Program-made: the position numbers and the translations under genes
Source: Pseudomonas sp. St316
GTDB lineage: Bacteria > Pseudomonadota > Gammaproteobacteria > Pseudomonadales > Pseudomonadaceae
Direction: 5' to 3'
Assembly (NCBI RefSeq): GCF_018325905.1
Contig: NZ_AP021901.1
Coordinates: forward strand, 3,348,001-3,412,000
DNA: 64,000 bases
Notes under the pieces: model-generated
Told to the model about the DNA's origin: nothing
Seen by the model: only the letters and a program-made list of their open reading frames with translations
Database searches by the model: none
In this document: in pieces, positions 55,036-63,341 of the stretch
Position numbering within the stretch: the first letter of the stretch is position 1
How the letters are laid out: each line of letters starts with the position of its first letter

Positions 55036-56532
55036 TCAATGCCTTGCCGAGCGTTCGTGCAGCCCATCGACAGCCGGTTCGGCTTCTGCCGTGTCGACGT
55101 CGTCAATGGCCTGTTGCAGATCGCCTCCCGGGGCCATTTCCGGTTGTTCCGGCAGGAAGGCACTCGCCCGATACAGCTTGCCAAGGATGTCGATGGGCAG
55201 GCCGCTGACATCGACCATCCACTGCGCTATCTGATCGGCGACGGTCGCGCCCTGCATGGCCTTGTGCAGGTCCGGCATCGCCACCAGCATGCCCGGGTGG
55301 CAGCAACGCAGGAAATGTTCAAGGCCCGCGCCCTGCCCCACGAAGGGCGCGAACAGCATGCACACCAGTTGCGTTTCGCTGAGCCCCAGGATCTTTTGCG
55401 CCTCAAGGGCGGCGTAGGCGCGACGCTCGGGAATCGACGAGGGCGAGCCGAACAGCGCCCGAGCCTGTTCGCAGGCGTGTTCCGGGAGTTGCTTGCGGTG
55501 CATGATCATGATCGCCCGCTGCGCGTAGTCACCGTAGCCCGTTTCATAGCTGCGTCCGTGCAGGTAGCACGCCTGCAGGCCGTGCAAATGAGCCGAGAGC
55601 AGCGGGCTGATGTATTCGTTTTCGGGCGCCGATGGGACAAGGCCCTCGGTCTGCACCCGCAGGAACTCGTTGAAGAGCGGCCAGTTGGTTCCCTCCGAAC
55701 GAACGACGATCAGGTCGTCGATGCCGACGTGGCCCACTCGCCGGCAGGCCTCGAAATGGCCCTCGGGCCGCCATGCATCGAGGCGATCCGGCCCATAGAA
55801 ATGCCGGTAGACATCACCGCCCAGGGTATCGAGATGGGCAAAGAGGTTGTCGAAACCGCAGGCGTGCTCGGTCAGCAGGCCGATCTTGCGAGTCGCGCGG
55901 CGCAGGCCCGATATGAATTGTTTTTGCTGGCGCGGCGTATCGCTGCTGACCAACGAATCCACGCCCGACTCCCAGCGGGCCATGTGCCGGTAGAACTCGG
56001 CCATCGCCAGGTAACCATCGTCCCCAACCTCCAGGGGGCTGTCGGTCGCACGAAGGTGCCCCAGGACCAACAGGTCCATTCGATTGGCTTCGTGCCCCGC
56101 CACCGACAAGGGCTGCCGGTGATTGAAAGGCAACACCTCGCGGTTATCCGCCATCAGCAATTCGACCCGGGGGTCATCGTAGACAAACAGCGCGCTGTAG
56201 CAGCGGTGGATATTCTCCAGCGTCGCCTGGGTGGTCTCGCTCAAGCGTGGCGTGGCAACGCGCAAGGAGAAAGTCACCGGATGCCGCCCGGCGATACTCA
56301 GCTGTGCGGCCCGCAAGGCGGTCAGCACATAGAAACTCTCCCTGCTCCCGTTCTGGACCGTCAACACCCGATAATCGCCGATCCGGTCGATGCCTCCGGC
56401 GGCGACAATTAAACGCTGGATCAAGAGCTGCAACGCGGTACGTTCTGCCCGGGTATAAAAACCCGACAGTCGTTGCAGTATCTGTTGATACACGTGAGTC
56501 ATTGCCTGCTCATGAATTGCACTCATAGCCAT
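55036..56532 (-). CDS. Unassigned 498-residue soluble protein
   Basis: I do not recognise this family. It begins MAMSAIHEQAMTHVYQQILQ (ATG 56532; ATG 56526 also possible). It has no signal peptide or obvious membrane segment and is rich in Leu, His and Arg. The first third (about 20-165) alternates short beta and helical stretches with a VLGHLR region. The middle (about 165-330) is helical with many aromatic residues and WPLFNEFLRVQ. The last third has a conserved-looking MIMHRKQLPEHACEQARALFG and ends with an acidic tail (DDVDTAEAEPAVDG). No catalytic motif was identified. A MocR regulator follows on the same strand. The codon use resembles the genome, so it is a real gene. Confidence 0.75.
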   Translation of the reverse strand: MAMSAIHEQAMTHVYQQILQRLSGFYTRAERTALQLLIQRLIVAAGGIDRIGDYRVLTVQNGSRESFYVLTALRAAQLSIAGRHPVTFSLRVATPRLSETTQATLENIHRCYSALFVYDDPRVELLMADNREVLPFNHRQPLSVAGHEANRMDLLVLGHLRATDSPLEVGDDGYLAMAEFYRHMARWESGVDSLVSSDTPRQQKQFISGLRRATRKIGLLTEHACGFDNLFAHLDTLGGDVYRHFYGPDRLDAWRPEGHFEACRRVGHVGIDDLIVVRSEGTNWPLFNEFLRVQTEGLVPSAPENEYISPLLSAHLHGLQACYLHGRSYETGYGDYAQRAIMIMHRKQLPEHACEQARALFGSPSSIPERRAYAALEAQKILGLSETQLVCMLFAPFVGQGAGLEHFLRCCHPGMLVAMPDLHKAMQGATVADQIAQWMVDVSGLPIDILGKLYRASAFLPEQPEMAPGGDLQQAIDDVDTAEAEPAVDGLHERSARH

Positions 56533-57204
56533 TTACCTGGAAATTCAACTATCGGCGTCGCACCCGCACCAACGTGACTGCGCGACGTGTTGGTCTAGAT
56601 GGGTTGTTCTCGTACTCAAAGAGTATTAGCAATACGCTCAAGCGTTGCTTGTCGTAATTATTTGAAACATATGCTGGGAGTCGACCTTCGTTTTTTCGGT
56701 CCTGCGCCCATGGCCGCTAAAACCGGGGCTCTCAGCGACCGGCCGACACGTCCTAGGAGATTTCCGACAACGTCCCACAGATAATGAGTACGAGAAATAA
56801 AGAACTTGCCGAACTTTAATTGATGCTCTATCCCGCCCTGCTTTCCCCAGGATCGATAGATAGCACCGCACCCATTAATATTCGTTGCCTTTTGAACATG
56901 CCCTGAAGGATGAAGACCTTCGAAAAAGTTATACCGCACCACGACTTCTTCCTTGATATGGAAATCAGCGTTCAATTATCAAGACTTAAACAATGATTAG
57001 AAGATACAGATTGAGGGCAAAAACCAGTTCAGATGTTGGTCGGCAGACCGTTTCAGTCTTGAGCGAACCGGGACAGGCCATTCAAGGCGCGAAAGGCGAG
57101 GTACGAACGCAGCACCGCCAGGCAGGAGGTGCCGTAGGAAAGGATGGGGGTCAGGACGAAGGCAGCGCAAGAGCCCGAGCGATGACTCTTGCGCAAGACA
57201 GGGG
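56533..57204. other. Low-GC intergenic region with one possible small gene
   Basis: About 670 bp of lower GC content than its surroundings. It contains the 105-codon minus-strand frame at 56658-56975, listed separately, and short stretches with AT runs (56640-56670, 56990-57015). Nothing else recognisable is present. Confidence 0.6.
56658..56975 (-). CDS. Possible small protein of unknown function
   Basis: 105 residues starting MNADFHIKEEVVVRYNFFEG. The first 70 residues look like a real protein, with mixed hydrophobic and polar residues (HPSGHVQKATNINGCGAIYR, HYLWDVVGNLLGR). The last 30 are basic and less convincing. GC content is lower than in neighbouring genes, which suggests transfer or an old fragment. 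No homologue is recognised. A competing 77-codon frame overlaps and is probably a shadow. Confidence 0.42.
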   Translation of the reverse strand: MNADFHIKEEVVVRYNFFEGLHPSGHVQKATNINGCGAIYRSWGKQGGIEHQLKFGKFFISRTHYLWDVVGNLLGRVGRSLRAPVLAAMGAGPKKRRSTPSICFK

Positions 57205-58230
57205 TCAGGCCGGGTCGACGACCTGAAGGGCAACACGTTCACGGCAAGGGCATTCGCCCATGTAACGGTGAGCCTCGACAAACTCGGAGAACGGGAAGAC
57301 CCGAGTCTTGAGTGGCAACAGCACACGGTCGGCGGTCAGTTGATTGATATCGCGCAGTGCTCGTTGCAAGGCCACCTGGTCCTGGAGAATGCCCAGTTCC
57401 GGCTTGCCAGTGAAATTGCCGATGCAGTGCACAAAGAACTGAATGTTCTTCTGGAACGCCGCGCAGGCTGGAAACGGCGTCTGGTTGCCGCCCTGCAAGC
57501 CATATAGCACCAGGCTGCCACGCGGTGCCAGCACATCACCCAGCAGCGACATCTGCGGCCCGCCGAGGCCGTCGAAGACCACATCGACACCACGGTTATC
57601 GGTGAGCTTGTTGATTTGCATCAGCAAGTCCTGCTCTTCGGTGACGATGACCTTCTCGGCGCCCAGCGACAACAGGTACTCACGCTCGTCAGCCGTCTTG
57701 GTGGCCGCGATCACCCGCACACCCAAGGCCTTGCCCAGTTGTACGAAGGAAGGACCGGCGCAATGACTGGCATCGGTGACCAGGGCGAATTGCCCCGGTT
57801 TGACCCGTGCCAGGTCCATGTAGGCGAAATAGGCGATCAGCAGCGGCGTGTAATGCACGGCGGCTTCGATCGGGCTGAGCACGTCGGGATAACGGGTCAG
57901 TGCGGTGCGTGGCAGTACGATGACCTCACCGTACACCGGATAATCGTTCGGGCTCTCGGCCGGGAAGCTGGCGACCTTGTCGCCCACGGCCAAGTCATCG
58001 ACGCCATCACCTACGGCCGTTACCACGCCGGCCATTTCATGGCCCAGGCCCGAAGGCAGGCGCGCCTGGGAGGACGCCAGGTTCTGGCGCCACAAAGTGT
58101 CGTACCAACTGATGCCGATCGCTTCGACGCGGACCTGCACTTCTCCTGGCGCAGGAAGAGCCGCCGCATGCTCTTCGCATTTGAGCACCTCGGCACCACC
58201 AAACTTGTGAAAACGGATCGTGCGGGACAT
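57205..58230 (-). CDS. Zinc-type alcohol dehydrogenase/quinone oxidoreductase (MDR family)
   Basis: 341 residues from ATG 58230, which has GAGG at 6 bases; the extension to 58263 is unsupported. The N-terminal GroES-like domain has GLGHEMAGVVTAVGDGV (about 62-78) and VGDKVASFP. The cofactor domain has GPSFVQLGKALGVRVIAATKT and GVDVVFDGLGGPQMS. The catalytic and structural zinc cysteines of true alcohol dehydrogenases are not evident, so NADPH-dependent quinone or enone reduction is more likely. It is divergent from the LysR gene at 58488 with about 258 bp between them. Confidence 0.88.
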   Translation of the reverse strand: MSRTIRFHKFGGAEVLKCEEHAAALPAPGEVQVRVEAIGISWYDTLWRQNLASSQARLPSGLGHEMAGVVTAVGDGVDDLAVGDKVASFPAESPNDYPVYGEVIVLPRTALTRYPDVLSPIEAAVHYTPLLIAYFAYMDLARVKPGQFALVTDASHCAGPSFVQLGKALGVRVIAATKTADEREYLLSLGAEKVIVTEEQDLLMQINKLTDNRGVDVVFDGLGGPQMSLLGDVLAPRGSLVLYGLQGGNQTPFPACAAFQKNIQFFVHCIGNFTGKPELGILQDQVALQRALRDINQLTADRVLLPLKTRVFPFSEFVEAHRYMGECPCRERVALQVVDPA

Positions 58231-58487
58231 CGCAAACCTCGTCAAAGTAACCTCTAATGCCATGAACTCTATCCGGGCTTTGTACCCAAGACCATCAGTG
58301 GCTATTAATAGTCGACATGCCTGTCATTGATTCCGCAGCAAGAAAAACCAACCAATCCTGTAAGACCTGACCTAAGAAAACTCAATTAGCCGGTGCAGAG
58401 TACCAGCCTTTCCCCGTAAGATTCATGCCGGCCATTGTTCCCATATGGCCGCTCACGTCAAGCTTGCCGAATCTGCCAGGACCCCAG

Positions 58488-59402
58488 ATGAATCGTAATG
58501 ACCTGCGGCGTGTCGATCTGAATCTGTTGATCGTGTTCGAAACATTGATGCATGAACGCAGTGTGACTCGCGCGGCCGAGAAATTGTTCCTGGGCCAACC
58601 AGCCATCAGCGCCGCGCTGTCGCGCCTGCGCAGCCTGTTCGATGACCCGTTGTTCGTGCGTACCGGCCGCAGCATGGAGCCTTCGGCCCGGGCGGTCGAG
58701 ATCTTCGCCCTGCTCTCCCCGGCCCTGGATTCGATTTCCACGGCGGTCAGCCGTGCCGCGGAGTTCGACCCGGCCACCAGCACCTCGGTGTTTCGCATCG
58801 GCCTGTCGGACGACGCCGAATTCGCCCTGCTGCCGATGCTGCTCAAGCGCCTGCGGGCCGAAGCGCCAGGCATCGTGCTGGTGGTGCGCCGGGTCAACTA
58901 CATTCTGATGCCGGGATTGCTGGCGTCCGGTGAAATCTCCATTGGTGTCAGCTACACCGACGACCTGCCGGCCAACGCCAAGCGCAAGGTCTTGCGGCGC
59001 AGCATGCCCAAGGTATTGCGGGCCGACACCGCGCCGGGACGCCTGACCCTGGACGAATTCTGCGCGCGTCCCCACGCCCTGGTGTCTTTCGCGGGTGACT
59101 TGAGCGGCTTCATCGATGAAGAACTGGCGAAACTCGACCGCAAGCGCCACGTGGTGCTGGCCGTGCCGCAATTCAACGGCCTGAGCACCTTGCTGGCCGG
59201 CACCGACATCATCGCCACCGTGCCCGACTACACTGCCGACGCGCTGACCGCCGCCGGCGGTGTCCGCGCCGAAGATCCCCCCATACCGGTGCGCAGCTTC
59301 GAGCTGCACATGGCTTGGCGCGGATCTCAGGATAACGATCCTGGGGAGCGTTGGTTGCGGTCGCGGATTCAGATGTTTTTTGGCGATCCTGAGAGTCTTT
59401 AG
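58488..59402 (+). CDS. LysR family transcriptional regulator
   Basis: 304 residues from ATG 58488 (MNRNDLRRVDLNLLIVFETL); the upstream part of the frame looks non-coding. The helix-turn-helix covers about 8-66 (SVTRAAEKLFLGQPAISAALSRLRSLFDD). The effector domain follows. It lies divergent to the MDR oxidoreductase at 57205 and probably controls it. Confidence 0.92.
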   Translation: MNRNDLRRVDLNLLIVFETLMHERSVTRAAEKLFLGQPAISAALSRLRSLFDDPLFVRTGRSMEPSARAVEIFALLSPALDSISTAVSRAAEFDPATSTSVFRIGLSDDAEFALLPMLLKRLRAEAPGIVLVVRRVNYILMPGLLASGEISIGVSYTDDLPANAKRKVLRRSMPKVLRADTAPGRLTLDEFCARPHALVSFAGDLSGFIDEELAKLDRKRHVVLAVPQFNGLSTLLAGTDIIATVPDYTADALTAAGGVRAEDPPIPVRSFELHMAWRGSQDNDPGERWLRSRIQMFFGDPESL

Positions 59403-59812
59403 GCGTTGTCGGGCAGGCTGTTGATGAGGATAACTCCGACCGGACTCTCTGCGAGTCGCTATACCGGTCTGAGAATTGCCGCCTCGAGATCGATGCGCCA
59501 CCGGGCGGCGGCGAGTTGTCGGACGGCACCCCGCGCTCGCTGTACGAGCCCTCAGTTACTTCGACGTTCAAGCAAGTACGCCTTTTTACAAGAACCTGCT
59601 GGCCCGCCACTTGATCTACGAACCAGGCCGCCACGACCCGTTCTCGGAATGGCCGCGCAGTATCGCAGCCGCAAGGACTTCCTCTTCCAGGGCCCTGCAC
59701 TGCACTTGTTATCGCATCCAGTTTTCGACCTCGCTCGATGGGCCGGGACCCATATGGGTTTGCCACCAAGAGTGCCCATCAGCGATACGCACCGGCATCG
59801 ATGCTCAAGCGG
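59403..59812. other. Intergenic stretch with a possible decayed gene
   Basis: About 410 bp between a plus-strand LysR gene and a convergent minus-strand LysR gene. Several frames run through it but none has a good start or codon pattern. Plus-strand fragments hint at a frameshifted small protein, listed separately. Confidence 0.6.
59550..59800 (+). pseudogene. Possible frameshifted small-protein remnant
   Basis: One frame gives LLARHLIYEPGRHDPFSEW, and at about 59640-59660 the sense seems to continue in another frame as MAAQYRSRKDFLFQGPALHL. The pieces recall short dimeric alpha/beta-barrel proteins (DUF1330-like: EW...RYRSRKDFL). The match is by eye only and weak. Confidence 0.28.
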
Positions 59813-60724
59813 CTAATCCAACACCCGAATCGTTAGAAAGCTTTTCAGGTGTTCAATAAAGGCAATGACCTTGCGGGTTGATCGATGATGACTCGGGTAA
59901 ACCGCCACCAGGTTCGGTCCGAAGGCTTCGGGATCAATCAGGTAGTCAGGCATCACTTGAACCAGCAGACCTTGAGCAATCAGAGGTGCAGCACTCCACT
60001 GCGGCACAATCAACAGACCGCATCCCGCCAGTGCCTGGGTCAATAAAAAATCATAGTTATCGCATTCCACGAGGGGTTTCCTGGGGAATGCAAACTTGAA
60101 CTGCTCGCCCTGATAACTGGCACGCCAGAAGCTCCTGCTCAACAGCGGGTTGCGGTAAAGCAGCCAATCCTGCGCGTGCACGTTATCGGGGTTGATGGGA
60201 ATGTTTTTACGCGCCAGATAGGCAGGACTGGCGCATAGAAATACCGTGTTGCGCGCGATTACTTTCGAGATAATGCGATCACTCTCGCCCACCCTGAGTG
60301 CCAGGTCATAGCCGCCCTCATCCAGATTGATGGACGCATCCCCCAACGTCACGCTCAACTGGATATTGGGATGGCGGGCAATAAATTCGGCACAGGCGTC
60401 AGCGAGAAAGGCTTTGCCGAACGCCATCGGGGCCGCGATGCGAAGCGGCCCGTTTATGCCGCCGCGCAATTGGCTGACTTCTTCCTCTGCCTCTTCCAGG
60501 CTCAGCACAAGTTGCCTGGCGGTCTTCAGGTAGATGAAGCCCGCGTCGGTCAAGGTCGTGTGATGCGTGCTGCGCACTAATAGTTTTACGCCAAGCTCCT
60601 CCTCAAGATGACTGATTGTTTTGGTGATCGCCGACGGCGTTTTGCCTAGCTGCTTGGCCGCCCGGCTAAAACTACCACTGTCCGCGATGGCCAAAAATGT
60701 ACTGAACGCACCCAATTTATCCAT
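59813..60724 (-). CDS. LysR family transcriptional regulator
   Basis: 303 residues. The helix-turn-helix covers 4-62 (FLAIADSGSFSRAAKQLGKTPSAITKTISHLEEELGVKLL). The effector domain is in the CrgA/DmlR-like branch. It is divergent from the SphA-like gene with 378 bp between the start codons, and likely regulates that outer-membrane/lipase pair. Confidence 0.93.
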   Translation of the reverse strand: MDKLGAFSTFLAIADSGSFSRAAKQLGKTPSAITKTISHLEEELGVKLLVRSTHHTTLTDAGFIYLKTARQLVLSLEEAEEEVSQLRGGINGPLRIAAPMAFGKAFLADACAEFIARHPNIQLSVTLGDASINLDEGGYDLALRVGESDRIISKVIARNTVFLCASPAYLARKNIPINPDNVHAQDWLLYRNPLLSRSFWRASYQGEQFKFAFPRKPLVECDNYDFLLTQALAGCGLLIVPQWSAAPLIAQGLLVQVMPDYLIDPEAFGPNLVAVYPSHHRSTRKVIAFIEHLKSFLTIRVLD

Positions 60725-61102
60725 GGTATTTCCGTTTTGGAAAAAGCATTGTGAGCAAGGCTAGCCTTCACGGTGATTTTTTCTCTTGTACTATACCCAC
60801 ACCTTGTACACAACCGACCGGGGCATGTAACACACTATTAGACGATGCCTCAATGATTGTTGGCTCATGCCCCATCAAAACAAGACCTTTATACAAGGCA
60901 ACTACCATTGATAACACTTAGAAGCGACTGCCAAAAAACCTCGCAAGCAGCCTGTACCAGGTAAGGCGCGAGGCAAAACCAAACCCAATTTTGTTGGTTA
61001 TGTTTTATTTTTGCACGCATGCTTCTTCGCCGTTCAATGAGCAATACAACAGTAAAGCTGTGGCGAAAGAAGAACAATAATAATCCTTACAGGCGACTAA
61101 TC
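60725..61102. promoter_or_regulatory. Divergent control region between LysR and sphA-like genes
   Basis: 378 bp, moderately AT-rich, no gene. A direct repeat CTTGTAC occurs at about 60785 and 60802 near the LysR start, and an inverted repeat CCTCGC/GCGAGG spans 60939-60973. These may be operators or RNA hairpins for the downstream gene. Confidence 0.5.
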
Positions 61103-62026
61103 ATGAAGATCCGCATGAGTGCTCGGACCGCCGTTGTGTTGTCCTTTGCAATAGGGGGCAGCGCAGCGTATGCGACAGAAAGTGGCGTTCCCACTACCGC
61201 CTATGGCGTGTACGATTTCGGTGCCGGCTTTTTACCTCCTCCCACGCCCAATGGGACAATTGCCGGTCGATCCGCATTCTATAAAACAACCTTGCAAAAA
61301 GACGGTCATGGCAAAGACACCGGCAATGACTTTTCCGTCAGTGTGCTGTCTTTTTCGATGGCTTATTTGCGCATGACCGATGCGACGATTCTCGGCGCCA
61401 ACTACGGTTTTGGCGCGGTGGTGCCGTTTTTCAAGATGAATGGCGATTTGAAAGTCAATGCCGGCGGGCAGACCGTTTTCGAAACCAAGTCGGATATATT
61501 CAGGCAGGCGGATATAGGCATTCTGCCAATTATGCTTCAGTGGCATGTAGCGCCGAATATAGGCATCAACGCGCAACTGCAAATTCAAGCGCCCACCGGG
61601 GATTATGATAAAGACCGCTTCTTGAACCCCGGCGTCAATCACTGGACAGTTTCTCCTATTCTCAACGGCACTTGGATTTCTGAACACGGACTGGAAGTTT
61701 CATCAAGTTTCCAGCTGGACTTCAATACCAGGAACCATGATACCGATTATAAATCTGGCGTGGAGTATCGCCACGAATTTGCCGTAGGCCAGCACATCAA
61801 CGACTGGACAGTAGGCCTCGGTGGTTATTATTACCGTCAGCTCAGTGATGACAATGCGCTCAACCTGGAGAATGGCAACCGCTCCAGAGTCATTGCCGTC
61901 GGCCCCGCCATTTCTTACTTCAAGCCCGGCAACATTCCCGTCTGGTTTCATGTTTACAAGGAATTCGACGCCGAAAATAGAGCGCAGGGTTATACCGCGG
62001 CCATCCGCCTCTCCCATTCGTTTTAA
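61103..62026 (+). CDS. SphA/MetA-pathway family outer-membrane protein
   Basis: 307 residues from ATG 61103; the frame to 61019 is rejected. The signal peptide ends at YATES. The mature part is rich in amphipathic beta strands (GVYDFGAGFLPPP, YGFGAVVPFFKMNG, LQIQAPTGDYDK) and closes with RLSHSF, with a C-terminal Phe as in outer-membrane barrels. It fits the family once called MetA-pathway of phenol degradation or SphA, thought to take up hydrophobic substrates. It is followed 50 bp later by an exported lipase gene, so it may import the lipase products. Confidence 0.85.
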   Translation: MKIRMSARTAVVLSFAIGGSAAYATESGVPTTAYGVYDFGAGFLPPPTPNGTIAGRSAFYKTTLQKDGHGKDTGNDFSVSVLSFSMAYLRMTDATILGANYGFGAVVPFFKMNGDLKVNAGGQTVFETKSDIFRQADIGILPIMLQWHVAPNIGINAQLQIQAPTGDYDKDRFLNPGVNHWTVSPILNGTWISEHGLEVSSSFQLDFNTRNHDTDYKSGVEYRHEFAVGQHINDWTVGLGGYYYRQLSDDNALNLENGNRSRVIAVGPAISYFKPGNIPVWFHVYKEFDAENRAQGYTAAIRLSHSF

Positions 62027-62076
62027 GTCGATCGCTTGCTCTTAAAACCCCACACACTTTGACTCTTGAGAATATT

Positions 62077-63285
62077 ATGACCAGACGCCATTCGCTATCA
62101 GCTTCAGTGGCAGCAATCGCTACTTTTTTCTGGCTGTCGACGACGCTTGCAGGGCTTGCACCCATCAATAGCGTCGAGGACGCCGTCAAGTTCGAATCCT
62201 CGCTGTTTATTCCTACTGGGAAATTCTGGAACAAGCCCACGGGTACGCCGGGCGCGCCAGGCCAGTTGATCCGTTCGGAGCAGGCGCAGGATTACCGTAT
62301 TCCCAAAGGCGCGTCCGCCACCCGCATTCTGTACTGGTCCAATGACCTGTATCAGAGCCCTACGATTGCCTCAGCCGTGCTGATCAAACCAGCCGGCGCT
62401 GCGCCAAAGGACGGTTATCCGTTGGTGGTTTGGGCGCACGGCACCATGGGTGTAGGGCAAATGTGCGGCGCCTCGAACTCGGTTGATGTGGGCTACAACG
62501 TCATGCCGCTCCTGGCGCAGGGTTTTGCCGTGCTGGCCGTTGACTATGCAGGTCTGGCCACCGAAGGCGGCCACGGTTACATGAACAAAATCGTCAACGC
62601 CACGGATGTCATCAACGCGGTGCCTGCGGCTCAGAAAGCGGTGAAAGGCGTTACTCGGCAATGGGTCGCGATCGGTCACTCACAAGGCGCTCAGGCCGTG
62701 TGGGGGGTTGCCGAGCAGCAAGCCTTGCGCAGGGATCCCCATTACCTGGCTTCCGTGGCCCTCGCCCCGGCGGTCGGCGGCGCCGATCTGCTTGAGGCTA
62801 ACGCTCAGCAACAGGGCGCTTTGTTCTACCCCGTCTACATGGCCAGGGCGATCAAACAGCAATTCCCAGGTTTTGACATCAACACGATGCTTACCCCCGA
62901 AGCAGCGGCGCGCTACGACGACCTGGTGAACAAAGGTTGCTACTTCTATGCGCAAGCGGCATTCGCACAGGCCAAACCCGGCAGCGTGCTGAAGACCGAC
63001 TGGTCCACCCAGCCCTACGTGTCTGATTTTTTTGCGATCAACCAAGTAGGTAACAAGGCCACTGCCGGTCCCTTGCTGGTTGTCATCGGCACAGCTGACG
63101 ACGCCACGCCGCCTGCCGTGATCGAAGCACAGGCCAAGAAGGCCTGCGCAGCCGGCAACTCGATCGTACTGCGCTGGTTCCCTGGCGATCATGTGGGGAT
63201 GCTCCAAACGTCGCTCGCCGACGTGACGGCGTGGATCAAGGACAGATTTGCCGGCAAGGCCGTAACCGGGGCTTGCGCCAACTGA
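62077..63285 (+). CDS. Exported alpha/beta-hydrolase lipase (LIP/secretory lipase-like)
   Basis: About 402 residues from ATG 62077; TTG 62059 is less likely. A signal peptide covers 1-25. The core motif GHSQGA has the nucleophile Ser202. The oxyanion region is VVWAHGTMGVGQ (118-129). The charge relay uses the acid in GTADDATPP and His in GDHVGM. The second cysteine pair (Cys130 and the C-terminal Cys) may form a disulfide. This family includes secretory lipases and esterases acting on triacylglycerols or polyesters. It lies with the SphA-like outer-membrane gene in a two-gene operon. Confidence 0.87.
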   Translation: MTRRHSLSASVAAIATFFWLSTTLAGLAPINSVEDAVKFESSLFIPTGKFWNKPTGTPGAPGQLIRSEQAQDYRIPKGASATRILYWSNDLYQSPTIASAVLIKPAGAAPKDGYPLVVWAHGTMGVGQMCGASNSVDVGYNVMPLLAQGFAVLAVDYAGLATEGGHGYMNKIVNATDVINAVPAAQKAVKGVTRQWVAIGHSQGAQAVWGVAEQQALRRDPHYLASVALAPAVGGADLLEANAQQQGALFYPVYMARAIKQQFPGFDINTMLTPEAAARYDDLVNKGCYFYAQAAFAQAKPGSVLKTDWSTQPYVSDFFAINQVGNKATAGPLLVVIGTADDATPPAVIEAQAKKACAAGNSIVLRWFPGDHVGMLQTSLADVTAWIKDRFAGKAVTGACAN

Positions 63286-63299
63286 CGCCCCCTGCAACC

Positions 63300-63330
63300 G
63301 AGGGCGAAGTGCTGTGCGGCTTCGTCCCTC
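63300..63330. terminator. Hairpin between convergent lipase and oxidoreductase genes
   Basis: GAGGGCGAAG pairs with CTTCGTCCCTC with one bulge and a 10-base loop, 15 bases after the lipase stop. No T-run follows. It lies between two convergent genes and may end both transcripts. Confidence 0.42.
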
Positions 63331-63341
63331 CCCGACGTGAG

